IMG/VR virus record: IMGVR_UViG_3300032299_000948
Span: 1 to 33,766 of that record
DNA: 33,766 bases
Direction: 5' to 3' (one strand)
From: a virus
Position 1 is the first letter of the stretch. Every line of letters begins with the position of its first letter. The notes beneath the pieces are model-generated. The model had not been told where the DNA came from. It saw only the letters and a program-made list of their open reading frames with translations, and made no database searches. The position numbers were made by a program, and so were the translations under genes. Below are positions 18,973-28,497 of this stretch, piece after piece.

Positions 18973-21763
18973 ACAAGCCGTTAGCCTTCCGGATTTCCTG
19001 CAGGTCCATGACCTTGATGCCGAGCTCCGGGTCTTCCTGCATGAGCTGCTCGCGTGACGCCTTCATCAGCTTGTCGTGCAAGCTGCGCACGGTGGTCTGC
19101 TGGTCATCCAGCGTCAGCAGGTCGAACCCCGGCGTGCGCATGAGCTCGAGCAGCTCGCCCTTGGCGTTGAGCTCCTTGCCGTAGATGGTGAGCAGTCGGT
19201 TGTACTGGCGGGCATCCATGTCGACCCCGTCGATCTTGCGCTCGGGCAGCGCCACCGGCGAGCCCATCCGCACCAGCAGGTCGTCCACCTCGGAGAACTG
19301 AATCGGCGACACGCGGGTCGGCAGCACCATCTCGTACAGGTTGCCGTGGCCCTGGAGGATGGGGTCGCCCCACAGGTTGAGCTGCGGCGGCAGATCCTCC
19401 GAGAACCAGGGCAGGCGCGAGCGGTACTTGTTGAACGCCTCGTAGAACCCCTTGATGCCGCTCGGCGCGTCCGGCGTCATGCGGTAGTCGCGCTGGGTCG
19501 GGTCGCGCATCCGCTCGATGCCGGCGACCAGCGAGTTGTACGCGCCCGCCGGCGAGCCGCCGATGGCGAACCCGCCGTACTGCTTGGCCAGGTTGTCGAT
19601 CACCTTGTTGACGTCGGCCGGCCCGTAGTCGCCGCCCAGCAGCTTGGCGAAGTCGGCAATGCCCTGCAGATAGGGCTGTTCCTTCATGTACTCGTACAGA
19701 CCCTGGACGCCGCCCAGGAACACCTCCTGGACGCGGCTGTCGTCGTACTCCATCTGCGCGTACTCGGCATAGTCCGCGGCGATGGCGAGCAGGGCGCTGA
19801 TCGGCTCCATGCCGGCATAGCTGTAGTAGCTGTCGCCCACCTTGATGCTGTACGGCTGCCAGCCGTCACGCATGAGCGCCTCGCGGTCGGCCTTGCGTGC
19901 GGGTCCGCTGCCGGTGATCTTGCCCTCGGCGGCGTAGCTGGCGAACGTGGCGAGCACGCCCGAGCCCAGCGTGACCTTGGCCAGCGCCATGTCGCGGTAG
20001 ACGCCACCGGCCAGCAGGTCGTCGCGGAAGCGGCCGGACAGCGGCGCGAACGGCGTGCGCTCCAGCACCTCGAGTCCGATGTTGGCCGGGGTGCGGAAGA
20101 AGGGCACCATCACCTTGCCGATGGGGTGGTTGAACGCGCCCTGCAGCTTCTGCAGCCCAGGCGGCAGATCCATCGTGAAGGTGCCGCGGCGGGCGTAGTT
20201 GAGCGCAGCCTCGTCGATGTCAGACGGCGGCGACTCCATGATGCTGCGCGCCTCGCTCTCGGCTCGGGCAATCGCGGTGCCTTCGTCCGCGCCCTGGTCA
20301 AGCGCGTCGCGGTACACGCTCTTGCTGCGGCGGATGGCCTGCGCGTTGAGCTCCATGCGGTACAGCACGCCCTTAAAGAACTCGTCCTCGGTCATCAGCG
20401 CACGGCCCGGCAGCGTGATGGCGTTGCCGTAGAAGTCGATGGCCTTGCCCAGCCACTTGTCCTGCTCGATGCCGAACGCAGCCGAGCTGATGGGCGGCGC
20501 GTCAGTCCCGCGGGTGAGCTCGATTTTGGACAGCGGGTCGTTGGGCGCGTTGTTCTTCCACGCACGGGACGCCAGCTGGAAGCCCTCGTCGAGACCGTTG
20601 CGCAGCGACTGCATCATCGTCAGCGCCTCGTCGAGCTCAATCTTCTCCTTCTCGGAGCCAGGCACCAGGCCGCGACGCAGGCGGGCGGGGAGGGCGGCGC
20701 TGTAGAAACTGCCGATCAGCCGCTCCGGGATTTGGTACAGGCCGAACAGCGAGTTGGACACGATGTTCTTGGCGTGGCTCACGGGCGACGACAGCAGGCC
20801 GTTGATCCAGGTCGTGAACCACACGTCCTTGACGCCGGACATCATCGACTTCTCGACCAGCTGGTTTCTGGCCGCACGCGACTCCAGCGAGAGGTAGCTG
20901 CGCGCCATGTCCTGCAGCGCGCCTTCGCCGCCGAACTCGTCGAGCGTGCGGCGGATGATGTCGGCATTGCCCTGGCGCGGGATGCGGAACACCGCCAGCG
21001 CACGCGCCGTTTCGGTCTGTACGTTCTTCACGCCACGCTGCACCATCCCGTGCAGGGCAATCTGCTGGCGCAGCTTGAGCTTGTCGACGTCGGTCGCGGT
21101 GCCGTTCGCCACCATCTTGAACAGGCGGTCCAGCTCGTTGGCCGAGCTCTCGAGCACCTCGAGCGCCTTGTAGGTGTCGACCGCGCTCGGCAGCATCTTG
21201 CCGTCCTGCGGGTTCACCAGGCGCGCCAGAAACGCCTCGTTGATGCCGGACTCGGCGGCCTTGGCCTTGATCTCCTCGAACGTGACGCGCTTGGTCTTGA
21301 TGCCCAGCGCATCCGCCACGCCGCCCACGATGGCGGCCGCGTCGTCGGTCTGGTACCGCTCCAGGTTGAACGGCTCGTTCGGCGTGCCGCCCGGCTTGCC
21401 CATCGTGTTGCCGGTGGCGCGGCGCTGCTGCGCGGCCTGCTGCACGTTGTCGACCAGCGTCTGCGGCGCCTCGGGCACGACCGTGAAGTTGCCGACCCTG
21501 CCGGCCTGGGGCAGGGCGTCCGGCGCTGCGCCGGCTGGCTGCGGCACCACCTCGCGGCCGGCCTTGCGCACAGCCTTGCCAACAATGCCACGCAGGGCAG
21601 ACCCGAAGCCGGCCACCTGCACCGGCTCCATCGCAGGGTCGCCTTCTTCGACTACGGTCGGGGCCGCCGTCTCCTCGGTCGACACGGGGTCGGCCTCCGG
21701 CAGCGGCTGGTCAGGAAGGATGGAGTCGAGACGCTGCTCGAGCGGATTCTGGTTGATGGCCAT
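18959..21763 (-). CDS. Large internal virion/ejection protein (T7 gp16-like by position)
   Basis: This 934-residue protein is the last and largest of the core/ejection genes, the place of T7 gp16. The N-terminus is acidic and proline-rich (about 1-50). A possible amphipathic, Gly-containing helix follows (VAGFGSALRGIVGKAVRKAG). The long body is helical, with hydrophobic patches (SSPVSHAKNIVSNSLFGLYQ, LGSGVLATFASYAAEG). I see no lytic transglycosylase signature, unlike T7 gp16 (1318 residues). Such proteins leave the capsid and help form the channel for DNA entry. The ATG at 21763 overlaps the upstream stop (TGATG); GTG 21766 is an alternative. Confidence 0.75.
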   Translation of the reverse strand: MAINQNPLEQRLDSILPDQPLPEADPVSTEETAAPTVVEEGDPAMEPVQVAGFGSALRGIVGKAVRKAGREVVPQPAGAAPDALPQAGRVGNFTVVPEAPQTLVDNVQQAAQQRRATGNTMGKPGGTPNEPFNLERYQTDDAAAIVGGVADALGIKTKRVTFEEIKAKAAESGINEAFLARLVNPQDGKMLPSAVDTYKALEVLESSANELDRLFKMVANGTATDVDKLKLRQQIALHGMVQRGVKNVQTETARALAVFRIPRQGNADIIRRTLDEFGGEGALQDMARSYLSLESRAARNQLVEKSMMSGVKDVWFTTWINGLLSSPVSHAKNIVSNSLFGLYQIPERLIGSFYSAALPARLRRGLVPGSEKEKIELDEALTMMQSLRNGLDEGFQLASRAWKNNAPNDPLSKIELTRGTDAPPISSAAFGIEQDKWLGKAIDFYGNAITLPGRALMTEDEFFKGVLYRMELNAQAIRRSKSVYRDALDQGADEGTAIARAESEARSIMESPPSDIDEAALNYARRGTFTMDLPPGLQKLQGAFNHPIGKVMVPFFRTPANIGLEVLERTPFAPLSGRFRDDLLAGGVYRDMALAKVTLGSGVLATFASYAAEGKITGSGPARKADREALMRDGWQPYSIKVGDSYYSYAGMEPISALLAIAADYAEYAQMEYDDSRVQEVFLGGVQGLYEYMKEQPYLQGIADFAKLLGGDYGPADVNKVIDNLAKQYGGFAIGGSPAGAYNSLVAGIERMRDPTQRDYRMTPDAPSGIKGFYEAFNKYRSRLPWFSEDLPPQLNLWGDPILQGHGNLYEMVLPTRVSPIQFSEVDDLLVRMGSPVALPERKIDGVDMDARQYNRLLTIYGKELNAKGELLELMRTPGFDLLTLDDQQTTVRSLHDKLMKASREQLMQEDPELGIKVMDLQEIRKANGLFYKP

Positions 21764-22257
21764 CACTTCGCCCCCTTGATAGCAGCACGCGTTGCCTTGC
21801 CGACCGCTCTGGCCGGCTTCACATAAGCCCCAGGCGCAAGGAACTCGCCCAAGGTCTCGTACGGGTTCTTGCCATCACCGACTTTGCCGACGTTCTCGTC
21901 TAGCCACTTCTTGACGTCCTCGGTGGTGGGCAGCTCGGTGTCCTCTTTCAAGGTTGCGCCCATCACGTTGAGAACCATACGGGCCACGCCCTCAAGGTCA
22001 CCGGGCAGCCCGACATACCCCTGCACCGCACCCTTGACCGTGGCGGCACCCATGTCTGCCAGCCCGCCCAGCGGGGTGGCCACGTCGGAAACAAACTCGC
22101 CGACCGACTGCGGGCCTTGCCCGCGGCTCGCGCCGCCGCCACCCATTGCCAGCATCACGGGTTGCTCGGCCGGCGTCTCCGGCTCAACCGGCTGGTCTGG
22201 AAATTGGACAGCGGTCAGGGTGTTGAGGTAGCGGTCCTCGACCGGGCTCAGTGCCAT
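21763..22257 (-). CDS. Small virion protein with glycine-rich amphipathic segment, putative ejection protein
   Basis: This 164-residue protein begins MALSPVEDRYLNTLT, has a proline/glutamate stretch and a Gly-rich patch (AMGGGGASRGQG). The central segment ATPLGGLADMGAATVKGAVQGYVGLPGDLEGVARMV looks like a glycine-zipper membrane-active helix. The C-terminus is basic (ARAVGKATRAAIKGAK). It lies between the two large ejection-type proteins and is translationally coupled to both, so a role in membrane penetration is likely but inferred. Confidence 0.68.
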   Translation of the reverse strand: MALSPVEDRYLNTLTAVQFPDQPVEPETPAEQPVMLAMGGGGASRGQGPQSVGEFVSDVATPLGGLADMGAATVKGAVQGYVGLPGDLEGVARMVLNVMGATLKEDTELPTTEDVKKWLDENVGKVGDGKNPYETLGEFLAPGAYVKPARAVGKATRAAIKGAK

Positions 22258-23993
22258 CAGATGTCTCCCTCGGCTTGCTTGAGCAGCTGCTCGATGCGAT
22301 TGATCTGCTGCAGCTTCTGACGGTCGTTGCCGGCCTTACGCTTGAGCGCCGGGATCGAGTCGGCCGTGAGCTTGCCGTTGATCCAATCCATCTTCTCGAA
22401 CACCTGCAGCTGCGTGCGCGCCTGCTTCGCGCTCTCGCTGTTGCGCTTCTGCTCGAGCCCGCGCTCGAGCTGGTCGAGCACCTGGCGCGGCGTGATGGTC
22501 TCGCCCTTGGCTGCAACCTCGGCCATGATTTGCATCGCGTCCGCCTCTAGCTTCTGGCGGCGCTTGAACTCGGCACCCTTGGGGTCGATGCTGACCACGA
22601 CGCCGGGGATGTCAGGGATGCCGGCCAGGCGGTTGAGCCCGGTGTTAAGCTCGCTGCGGGCGCGACGGTCGCTCGAGCCGAGGTGCTTGATCAGCTGCAC
22701 ATAGTCGCCGCCCTTGATGCCGCGGCCGACGTAGGGCGCCAGCTGCTCCGGCGTGGTGACTCTGCCCTGGTCGATGGCGTAGAAGAGGTTGCCCAGCAGC
22801 AGCGGGTTGCTGTCGCCCTGGTTGGGCTCAAGCAGATCCTTCAGCACGCCCAGCGGCACACCGTTGTCGGGGATGGCGGTGAGCTCGGCAATGAGATCCT
22901 TGCGCCCCTTGCTGCCGTCCGGCATCCGGTAGATCTGCTCCAAGATGTCCACCGCACGCTGCTGGCCTTCGCGCTTCTGGTCGTCTCGGCGCTGCTTCTC
23001 GAGCTGCTCGCGCTGGCTGATGGCAGACATAAAGTTCGCCATCACCTTGGCCTTGTCGTCCTGCGGCATCGCGGCGAACACCGGCTTGAGCCGGCCCACT
23101 TCGCCCGATGCGATAAGCTTGCGTCCGGCCACAGGGTCGGCGGTGTAGAGGTTGCCCAGCACTTCCTTGGTGACCGCGTTGATGCGCGCATCCGCGAGCG
23201 CCTTCTCGAACTTGCCGGCGTACTCCTTCTGAAGCTGCGCGTCTCCGACCAGCAGGGCAGAGCTCAGAATGTTCTGGCGGAACACGTCCGCCATCTCGTC
23301 GATGCTGCGCGCCTGGCTGGTCTTTGGGTCGACCCAGAATCCCTGCTCGACCGTCTTCTCCATCAGCCGCACACTGTTCTGGAAGTCCATGTCGAACCCG
23401 GCCAGGCGCTGCTCCTTGGCTCGCTTGACCTCGCCCTCGAGCACGGTCTTGAGCACGGTGTTGCCGTGCGTGGCCATCGTCGCCCGAAACTTGAGCGCGG
23501 CCTCCGGATCCATCTGGCGCAATGCCGAGGAGTAGCCCTCGGTCATCGTCGTGATCTTGTTCTGCACCTGCTCGGCCGTGACCTCGCCGGCCTCGCCAGC
23601 GGTCAGCAGCTTGACCAGCTCGTTGCGGCCCTCGGCCTCGAAATACTGCGAGAGCTCCAGCGAGCGCGCCTTCTCGACCGCCTTCTGGAAGATGGTGCCG
23701 CCGCGCCGGTTGACCAGAGGCGTGACGTCGCCCAGCTTCGCCGCTGCCAGCTGCTCCGGCGTGACGGGGTTGTCGGCAACAAACTGCGCGCCCGCCTCCT
23801 TGGCGAAGTCCGCGGCCTGGCCGAACAGCTGCGTGCTGAGACGGTCCAGGATCTGCGACATCTGCCCAGACGAAGCCGCGCCCTGGCGCAGCGCCGCGTA
23901 GTCAATCTCGGGCGGCGATACGGTCGGCAGGGTCGCGGCCGGCACGCCGTCAAACTGCACGCGGCCGGGGTCGATCAGACGAGCGTCAGCCAT
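22257..23993 (-). CDS. Internal virion protein (T7 gp15-like by position)
   Basis: This 578-residue, almost wholly helical protein starts ADARLIDPGRVQFDGVP and contains long charged helices (KTVLEGEVKRAKEQRLAGFDMDFQNSV, MSAISQREQLEKQRRDDQKREGQQ). T7 gp15 is likewise a large helical core protein (747 residues) that forms the ejection tunnel with gp14 and gp16. Function is assigned by position and composition, not by a diagnostic motif. Start and stop codons overlap both neighbours as TGATG. Confidence 0.75.
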   Translation of the reverse strand: MADARLIDPGRVQFDGVPAATLPTVSPPEIDYAALRQGAASSGQMSQILDRLSTQLFGQAADFAKEAGAQFVADNPVTPEQLAAAKLGDVTPLVNRRGGTIFQKAVEKARSLELSQYFEAEGRNELVKLLTAGEAGEVTAEQVQNKITTMTEGYSSALRQMDPEAALKFRATMATHGNTVLKTVLEGEVKRAKEQRLAGFDMDFQNSVRLMEKTVEQGFWVDPKTSQARSIDEMADVFRQNILSSALLVGDAQLQKEYAGKFEKALADARINAVTKEVLGNLYTADPVAGRKLIASGEVGRLKPVFAAMPQDDKAKVMANFMSAISQREQLEKQRRDDQKREGQQRAVDILEQIYRMPDGSKGRKDLIAELTAIPDNGVPLGVLKDLLEPNQGDSNPLLLGNLFYAIDQGRVTTPEQLAPYVGRGIKGGDYVQLIKHLGSSDRRARSELNTGLNRLAGIPDIPGVVVSIDPKGAEFKRRQKLEADAMQIMAEVAAKGETITPRQVLDQLERGLEQKRNSESAKQARTQLQVFEKMDWINGKLTADSIPALKRKAGNDRQKLQQINRIEQLLKQAEGDI

Positions 23994-24673
23994 CAGCTAC
24001 TCCTTGTTCCGCCCATGTTGCGGAAGATCTGCACCGGGTCGACCGCGGTGTTGAGGAAGTTCTGGATGCCCTGGCCGAGCTGGACGTTGCCCATCAGGCC
24101 ACCGCTAGACTCCGCAAAGCGGGCGGCCGTGCGGTACTGGCGGGCCTGCGTCTCGGCCGCGTCGAGCGTCATGTCGGCCTGCTGCTGTCCGGCGCCGTAC
24201 ATATTCAGCGCGTCTTCGAACCCGAGCACGCGTGCAGCCAGCGCGTTGAGGTCGGTCATGCCGACGTCAAAGTAGGTCGAGCGGACGTTGGCGTCCTGCA
24301 CCGTCGCGGCCGAACCAGAAAACGCCGAGACACCGCTCGCCGCTGCACGCGCCCGCACCGCGGCGTTGGTGCGGCGCAGGTTGCGCAGCAGGCTGTTGCC
24401 AGCGATCTTGTAGTTCAGCGCCTCGAACTCAGACTGCAGCAGCTTGCGGCCGGCCTGCACCGCGGCGTAGCGGCGGTCCTGGTCTGCGCGGATGTTCGCT
24501 AGGCGCAGCGTGTCGAGCGCCTGCACCTCGTAGAGACCGGCCTGGTAGATGCCCTGCGCACGCGAGGCCTGCGACGAGGCGTAGCTGTTGATCAGGCCCG
24601 AGACGCCAGACGCTGCCTGCGCGCCCTGCGAAAAGCCAGTGAACACCTTGCCAACGGTATCAAGGACGGCCAT
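23993..24673 (-). CDS. Internal virion protein (T7 gp14-like by position)
   Basis: This 226-residue protein has an N-terminal region with small residues (AVLDTVGKVFTGFSQGAQAASGVSGLINSY) that could insert in a membrane. Long helices rich in Ala, Gln and Arg follow (SQASRAQGIYQAGLYEVQALDTLRLANI). It directly follows tail tubular protein B in the order gp11-gp12-gp14-gp15-gp16, as in T7. In T7 gp14 enters the outer membrane during DNA ejection. It is similar in size to T7 gp14 (196 residues). Confidence 0.75.
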   Translation of the reverse strand: MAVLDTVGKVFTGFSQGAQAASGVSGLINSYASSQASRAQGIYQAGLYEVQALDTLRLANIRADQDRRYAAVQAGRKLLQSEFEALNYKIAGNSLLRNLRRTNAAVRARAAASGVSAFSGSAATVQDANVRSTYFDVGMTDLNALAARVLGFEDALNMYGAGQQQADMTLDAAETQARQYRTAARFAESSGGLMGNVQLGQGIQNFLNTAVDPVQIFRNMGGTRSS

Positions 24674-24675
24674 GT

Positions 24676-26661
24676 CTAGGTTCCTCCATGCACGGCGACC
24701 TTGTACTCAAGGCCGAGCAGCGTCATCTTGAGCGGCAGCGATTGGCTGACCTCGATGGCCTGCTCGCGGCTGTAGCCCAGCACGCCGTTGATCCGCTTGA
24801 CGCCGGTGAACTCCGGCTCGGGATCGTCGAGCAGCGGGTTGTCGAAGGCGCGGAACGGCACCGGCTGGTTGTTGATGTTAAGGTGCTGCGTGTCGTCGAC
24901 GATGGCGTTGATCTCCACCACCCGCTTCTTGAACCCGACGCGGTTGCCGGTCTGCAGCTGGATCTCCACCGGCATCGTCTTGGCGTACACCGTGAACGGC
25001 AGCCCCACCTCGTAGCTGGTGGTCGATGCGCGGTCGAACGTCACCGAGCCGCCGCCGCTCACCGTCTCGTTGTTCTGCGGCACGCCGTCGCAGATGACGT
25101 TCAAGCTCTTGCCGATGTGCGGCAGGCCCGAGGCGGTGGCGGCCGCGCCGCCGGAGAACGCGCAGTCGGTGAACAGGCCGCCTTGGAACAGCTCCACGAA
25201 GTACCGTGCGGTCGAGTTGAACGTGCGCTTGGTCACGACGTAGATGTCGGACACGTCGGTCTGCACGTCGCGGAACTCGCCATCGGTGGTGAACTCCGAC
25301 GGCGCTATCACCTGTTGCGAGCGCAGCACCGAGAACGCGGCCAGCGTGCCGTCCTGCGCGTTGGTGATAAGCAGCAGGTCGCCCTCGTCGGTCGACGTGG
25401 CGCGGCGCAGCGCCATCCGCGACGGCGTCTTGAGCAGGTGACCCGAGAGCAGCGAGATGCGCTGCGTGACGTAGGTGAGCTGCGAGTCGGAGAACAGGAA
25501 CTCGTTGAGCGCCTTGCCCTGGCGCTGGATGTACACCGTGCCGGTCTCGAGCTGCTCCACCCGCGTGCCCGGCTTTGTCCCATTTCGAGACACCGCCTTG
25601 AACGTGAAGGTGAGCGGGGTGATAGGGTCAGTGCCGGATTGCGGGACGTAGAACTCGCCCCCGGTGGTGAAGATCTGCAGGTCGCGCCCGCTGATCATGT
25701 CGACCAGGACGTTCAGCGAGTTGGTGTCGAGCGTGGCCTCGACCGCGTCGTCGTCCAGACCCTCAGACGGCTTGAAGTCGAAGAAGAGGCCGATCTTGCT
25801 GCCCCAGATGGTCGAGGGCCGCGCCTTCGAGCCACCGAAGTACAGGCGCCCTTCGTGGAAGTTGACCGTGCGCGGCCAGCCGCGGCCGCTGCTCCACACG
25901 TCCTCGTAGCCGGTCTCGAGCTCCCAGCTGCCGCTGGCGATGGCGGTCGTGCCGAAGAACGGGAACTCGGTCACGGCCTTGACCACCGTGCCGCTGACGT
26001 ACTCGACGATGCGCGCACGGCCCTGCGGGCTTGCGTTGACGTACTGGTTGACGTGGCTCGCCGAAAACACGCTCGCGCTCGCGGTCAGCGTCACGTTGCC
26101 GCTCACCTTGTCCGGGGTCAGCGTGGCGGCCGGGTTGCTGGTCGAGATGGTGAATGCGTGCAGCGGGATGCTATCAAAGGTGATGGTTGATATCGTCCAG
26201 CTGGCGTCGTTCGCGCCCCGCACCAGCTTCACCGGCGCCAGGTCGGGGTGGACGATGATCATCGTGTCGGCAGACTGCGTCCAGCAGATCTGGCTCAACA
26301 GCGAGCTGCCGATGGTGGTGGTGAGGTAGTTGTTGCCCGACGCGTTGATGTTGGTGATCAACACGCCGTCCTTGATGACGTACATCCGGTTGTGCGTGAA
26401 GCACAGCATATAGCTGTCGTCCACGCTGAACTCGAAGTTGACCAGGCGCACGCCGTTGGCGGCAGAGGGGGTGCTGCTGTTGGGCAGCTCGACAATGTGC
26501 TTGAGCCCCGGACGGCGGCGCATCCCGCCCTGCGGCTGGATCAGCACGTTGGTCGCCTTGGCCAGCGCGTTGTTGTACTGCTGCAGGTCGATACGCGAGC
26601 GCAGCAGCGGGTCGAGCTCGCCCGTCGAGAAGTTCGTCTGGATGTCGACGAAGCGCGGCAT
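24676..26661 (-). CDS. Tail tubular protein B (T7 gp12-like nozzle)
   Basis: This 661-residue, beta-rich protein starts MPRFVDIQTNFSTGELDPLLRSRIDLQQYNNAL, with conserved-type features such as GGMRRRPGLKHI (about 44-55). Strand-rich repeats follow (DDSYMLCFTHNRMYVIKDGVLI, GGEFYVPQSGTDPITPLTFTF). This matches the gp12 nozzle family that closes the tail tip. It is shorter than T7 gp12 (794 residues). The ATG at 26661 overlaps the tail tubular A stop (TGATG). The longer upstream frame to 26967 merely overlaps that gene and is rejected. Confidence 0.88.
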   Translation of the reverse strand: MPRFVDIQTNFSTGELDPLLRSRIDLQQYNNALAKATNVLIQPQGGMRRRPGLKHIVELPNSSTPSAANGVRLVNFEFSVDDSYMLCFTHNRMYVIKDGVLITNINASGNNYLTTTIGSSLLSQICWTQSADTMIIVHPDLAPVKLVRGANDASWTISTITFDSIPLHAFTISTSNPAATLTPDKVSGNVTLTASASVFSASHVNQYVNASPQGRARIVEYVSGTVVKAVTEFPFFGTTAIASGSWELETGYEDVWSSGRGWPRTVNFHEGRLYFGGSKARPSTIWGSKIGLFFDFKPSEGLDDDAVEATLDTNSLNVLVDMISGRDLQIFTTGGEFYVPQSGTDPITPLTFTFKAVSRNGTKPGTRVEQLETGTVYIQRQGKALNEFLFSDSQLTYVTQRISLLSGHLLKTPSRMALRRATSTDEGDLLLITNAQDGTLAAFSVLRSQQVIAPSEFTTDGEFRDVQTDVSDIYVVTKRTFNSTARYFVELFQGGLFTDCAFSGGAAATASGLPHIGKSLNVICDGVPQNNETVSGGGSVTFDRASTTSYEVGLPFTVYAKTMPVEIQLQTGNRVGFKKRVVEINAIVDDTQHLNINNQPVPFRAFDNPLLDDPEPEFTGVKRINGVLGYSREQAIEVSQSLPLKMTLLGLEYKVAVHGGT

Positions 26662-27275
26662 CAGTTCCTCACCGCGATCAGCGAGTAGTCCTCGATGACC
26701 TTGGTCGCGTTGTTCTGGCCGTCGATCTGCATGGCCTGGCGGAAGAACCCGCCGCGGCCGTTCTCGGCCGGCTGGCCCGTCGCGATGGTCTGCCAGTAGA
26801 TCGACTTCTCGCGCTGCTCGGTGATGGGCTCGGCCATGTGCCAGGCCATCATGTACTTGAGCAGCTGCACGAAGTACTGCGGCATCGCGTACTCGGGCGT
26901 CTGGTACTGGTAGTCGATCCAGACCGCGTCGAGGTTGGTGAGCAGCTTGTCGCCCTGGATCTCCCAATCCTTCGAGATGGTCGAGCCGGGATTTGCCGAC
27001 GGGTACACCGCTCGCGGGTTGGCGAGCCGGTCACCCGGCAGCTGGTATTCGTAGCGCCAGTAGGTGGTCGGCGTGGTGATCAGCCTGGCGAGGCCGATTT
27101 TCTTCATGGAGAAGCTCCACGGGTACATGACCAGCGTCATGTCGCGGACGTCCGGGTACAGGCGGTCCGCCACCGAGCTCTCGTCGGTGCCGTCGTTGAA
27201 CGAGCTGATGGCCTTTGCACCCAGCAGGAGCAGGGCGTCGGAGCAGATGGATACGCCGGTGTCGCCTGCAGCCAT
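26661..27275 (-). CDS. Tail tubular protein A (T7 gp11-like gatekeeper)
   Basis: This 204-residue protein closely fits the gp11 family. SICSDALLLLGAKAISSFNDGTDESSVADRLYPDVRDMTL is followed by YPWSFSMKKIGLARL and WRYEYQLPGDRLANPRAV. The long helix AMPQYFVQLLKYMMAWHMAEPITEQREK then follows. T7 gp11 (196 residues) forms the ring between portal and nozzle and gates DNA exit. The ATG at 27275 lies behind a 72-bp gap holding a hairpin. Confidence 0.9.
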   Translation of the reverse strand: MAAGDTGVSICSDALLLLGAKAISSFNDGTDESSVADRLYPDVRDMTLVMYPWSFSMKKIGLARLITTPTTYWRYEYQLPGDRLANPRAVYPSANPGSTISKDWEIQGDKLLTNLDAVWIDYQYQTPEYAMPQYFVQLLKYMMAWHMAEPITEQREKSIYWQTIATGQPAENGRGGFFRQAMQIDGQNNATKVIEDYSLIAVRN

Positions 27276-27297
27276 TGTCCAATCTCCAATGTGAAGA

Positions 27298-27328
27298 GGG
27301 CCAGCCTCCGCAGAGCAGAAGCTGGCCC
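27298..27328 (-). terminator. Hairpin between capsid-associated gene and tail tubular A
   Basis: GGGCCAGC (27298..27305) pairs with GCTGGCCC (27321..27328) around a 15-base loop. On the transcribed (minus) strand only a weak TCTTCACATT follows, so it is at best a leaky terminator. An mRNA processing or stabilising element that separates very abundant capsid mRNA from tail mRNA would also fit. Confidence 0.45.
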
Positions 27329-27347
27329 CGTGCTACATGACAACCGA

Positions 27348-27632
27348 TTAGTCGGTGTCGGTGATGGTCAGGGCAGTGGTGTCGGAGACGTCCACGACCG
27401 AGCCGGTATTGCTCACCACAACGTGCCAGCCAGCGGTCGAGACCGAGCCCGAGCTGAGAGTCACGCGGTAGATGAGGTCGCCGACCTTCATCAGCGAAGC
27501 AACGCTGTTGAAGTAGCCGGAGGCGTCGACATCGCCGGCGGCGTCGGTGGTGGTGTACGCCCAGATCTGCGGAGCGTTGCCAGCCTTCGATTGACCGCCG
27601 ATGGCGACCAGACCAGTAGAGCTGAATGCCAT
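27348..27632 (-). CDS. Small protein following major capsid gene, possible decoration protein
   Basis: This 94-residue protein is beta-rich and Ser/Thr/Asp-rich: AFSSTGLVAIGGQSKAGNAPQIWAYTTTDAAGDVDASGYFNS... VVVSNTGSVVDVSDTTALTITDTD. Small proteins in this position after the capsid gene in environmental podovirus-like genomes are thought to be capsid decoration or head-fibre-base proteins; that is inference from order and composition. It lies 13 bp after the capsid gene and before a hairpin. Confidence 0.65.
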   Translation of the reverse strand: MAFSSTGLVAIGGQSKAGNAPQIWAYTTTDAAGDVDASGYFNSVASLMKVGDLIYRVTLSSGSVSTAGWHVVVSNTGSVVDVSDTTALTITDTD

Positions 27633-27645
27633 GATCAGTTCTCCC

Positions 27646-28497
27646 TTATTCGCGGCAGGTGATGGAAACGATGCCGCCAGCGTCGATCGTCACAGCACCC
27701 GCCGAGAACACTTCGTTGACCAGCCAGCTGGTCTTCTCGGGGATGTAGTTGATCTCCGTGCGCATACCGAGGCCTTCGGCGTAGCCGATGGCGTCCTTGT
27801 GGAACGCGAAGCAGGTGCGGTCGCTCGAGCCGTCGATGGCCAGGCCACCTTCGGAACGATCACCCATCACATGGAACGTGAATCCCATGTAGGTGTTGAT
27901 CTCACCCTGCACCAGCGCCTTGACGCTGTTGAAGTCGGCCGAGGTGACCGAGGTCTCCGACAGCATATTGGCCAGGCCGTTGGCGTGGATGATGAGGTGA
28001 CGACCTTCCGGCGGGACGTTGCCGCGGTCCAGCAGGCGCTTGGCTTCGCGCAGCTTGCCCAGGTTCATGTTGCTGGCAGTGGCCGAACCCGATGTGACGA
28101 TGGTGTTGGCAACGGTCAGCGAGGTGCCCGAGGCAGCGAGCGCGTCGAGGATCAGCTGATCCTGGCGGCGGCCCATCGCGTTGGCGACGACCTGGACGAG
28201 CTCTTGACGCTCGTCGAAGTTGACCTTGGCCTGCGAGAAGATGTCGCTGTACTCGGCGGCATTCCAATCTTGCAGGGTGCAGGTAACGGTTGAGAAGCCC
28301 ACGTTGAGCGGGGTGACGTCGGTCTGCGGCACGCGCAGGGTAGCGACACCAGCGCCAACCTTGGGGAACTTGACGGTGGAACCCTCGACACCACGGCGTT
28401 GACGCACGGCGGGCACCAGCATGGCCTTGCCTTGATAGGCCTGCTTGACCTCGGCGTCGAACAGGGTGACGAAGGCATTGCTCAGAGAGACAGCCAT
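27646..28497 (-). CDS. Major capsid protein
   Basis: This 283-residue protein (MAVSLSNAFVTLFDAEVKQAYQGKAMLVPAVRQRRGV...) has features of HK97-fold capsid proteins of environmental podoviruses. After an N-terminal arm come a strand-rich E-loop-like region (STVKFPKVGAGVATLRVPQ), a helix-rich P-domain-like region (NFDERQELVQVVANAMGRRQDQLILDAL) and a C-terminal A-domain with IIHANGLANML. It lies directly after the scaffolding gene. It is shorter than T7 gp10A (345 residues). A terminator and promoter pair upstream suggests separate, strong expression. Confidence 0.88.
   Translation of the reverse strand: MAVSLSNAFVTLFDAEVKQAYQGKAMLVPAVRQRRGVEGSTVKFPKVGAGVATLRVPQTDVTPLNVGFSTVTCTLQDWNAAEYSDIFSQAKVNFDERQELVQVVANAMGRRQDQLILDALAASGTSLTVANTIVTSGSATASNMNLGKLREAKRLLDRGNVPPEGRHLIIHANGLANMLSETSVTSADFNSVKALVQGEINTYMGFTFHVMGDRSEGGLAIDGSSDRTCFAFHKDAIGYAEGLGMRTEINYIPEKTSWLVNEVFSAGAVTIDAGGIVSITCRE

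Noticed and set aside
19076-21826. 916-codon open frame on the plus strand
   Set aside because: It is antisense to the large ejection-protein gene. Its Arg/His/Leu/Val-rich translation is typical of an opposite-strand shadow in GC-rich DNA, and it has no family features.
22683-24275. 530-codon plus-strand open frame
   Set aside because: Antisense shadow of the gp15- and gp14-like genes. It spans the junction of two well-supported genes.
24688-26190. 500-codon plus-strand open frame
   Set aside because: Antisense shadow of tail tubular protein B, with compositionally biased translation.
26662-26967. N-terminal extension of tail tubular B
   Set aside because: It overlaps the tail tubular A gene. 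The ATG at 26661 overlaps that gene's stop in the usual TGATG style.
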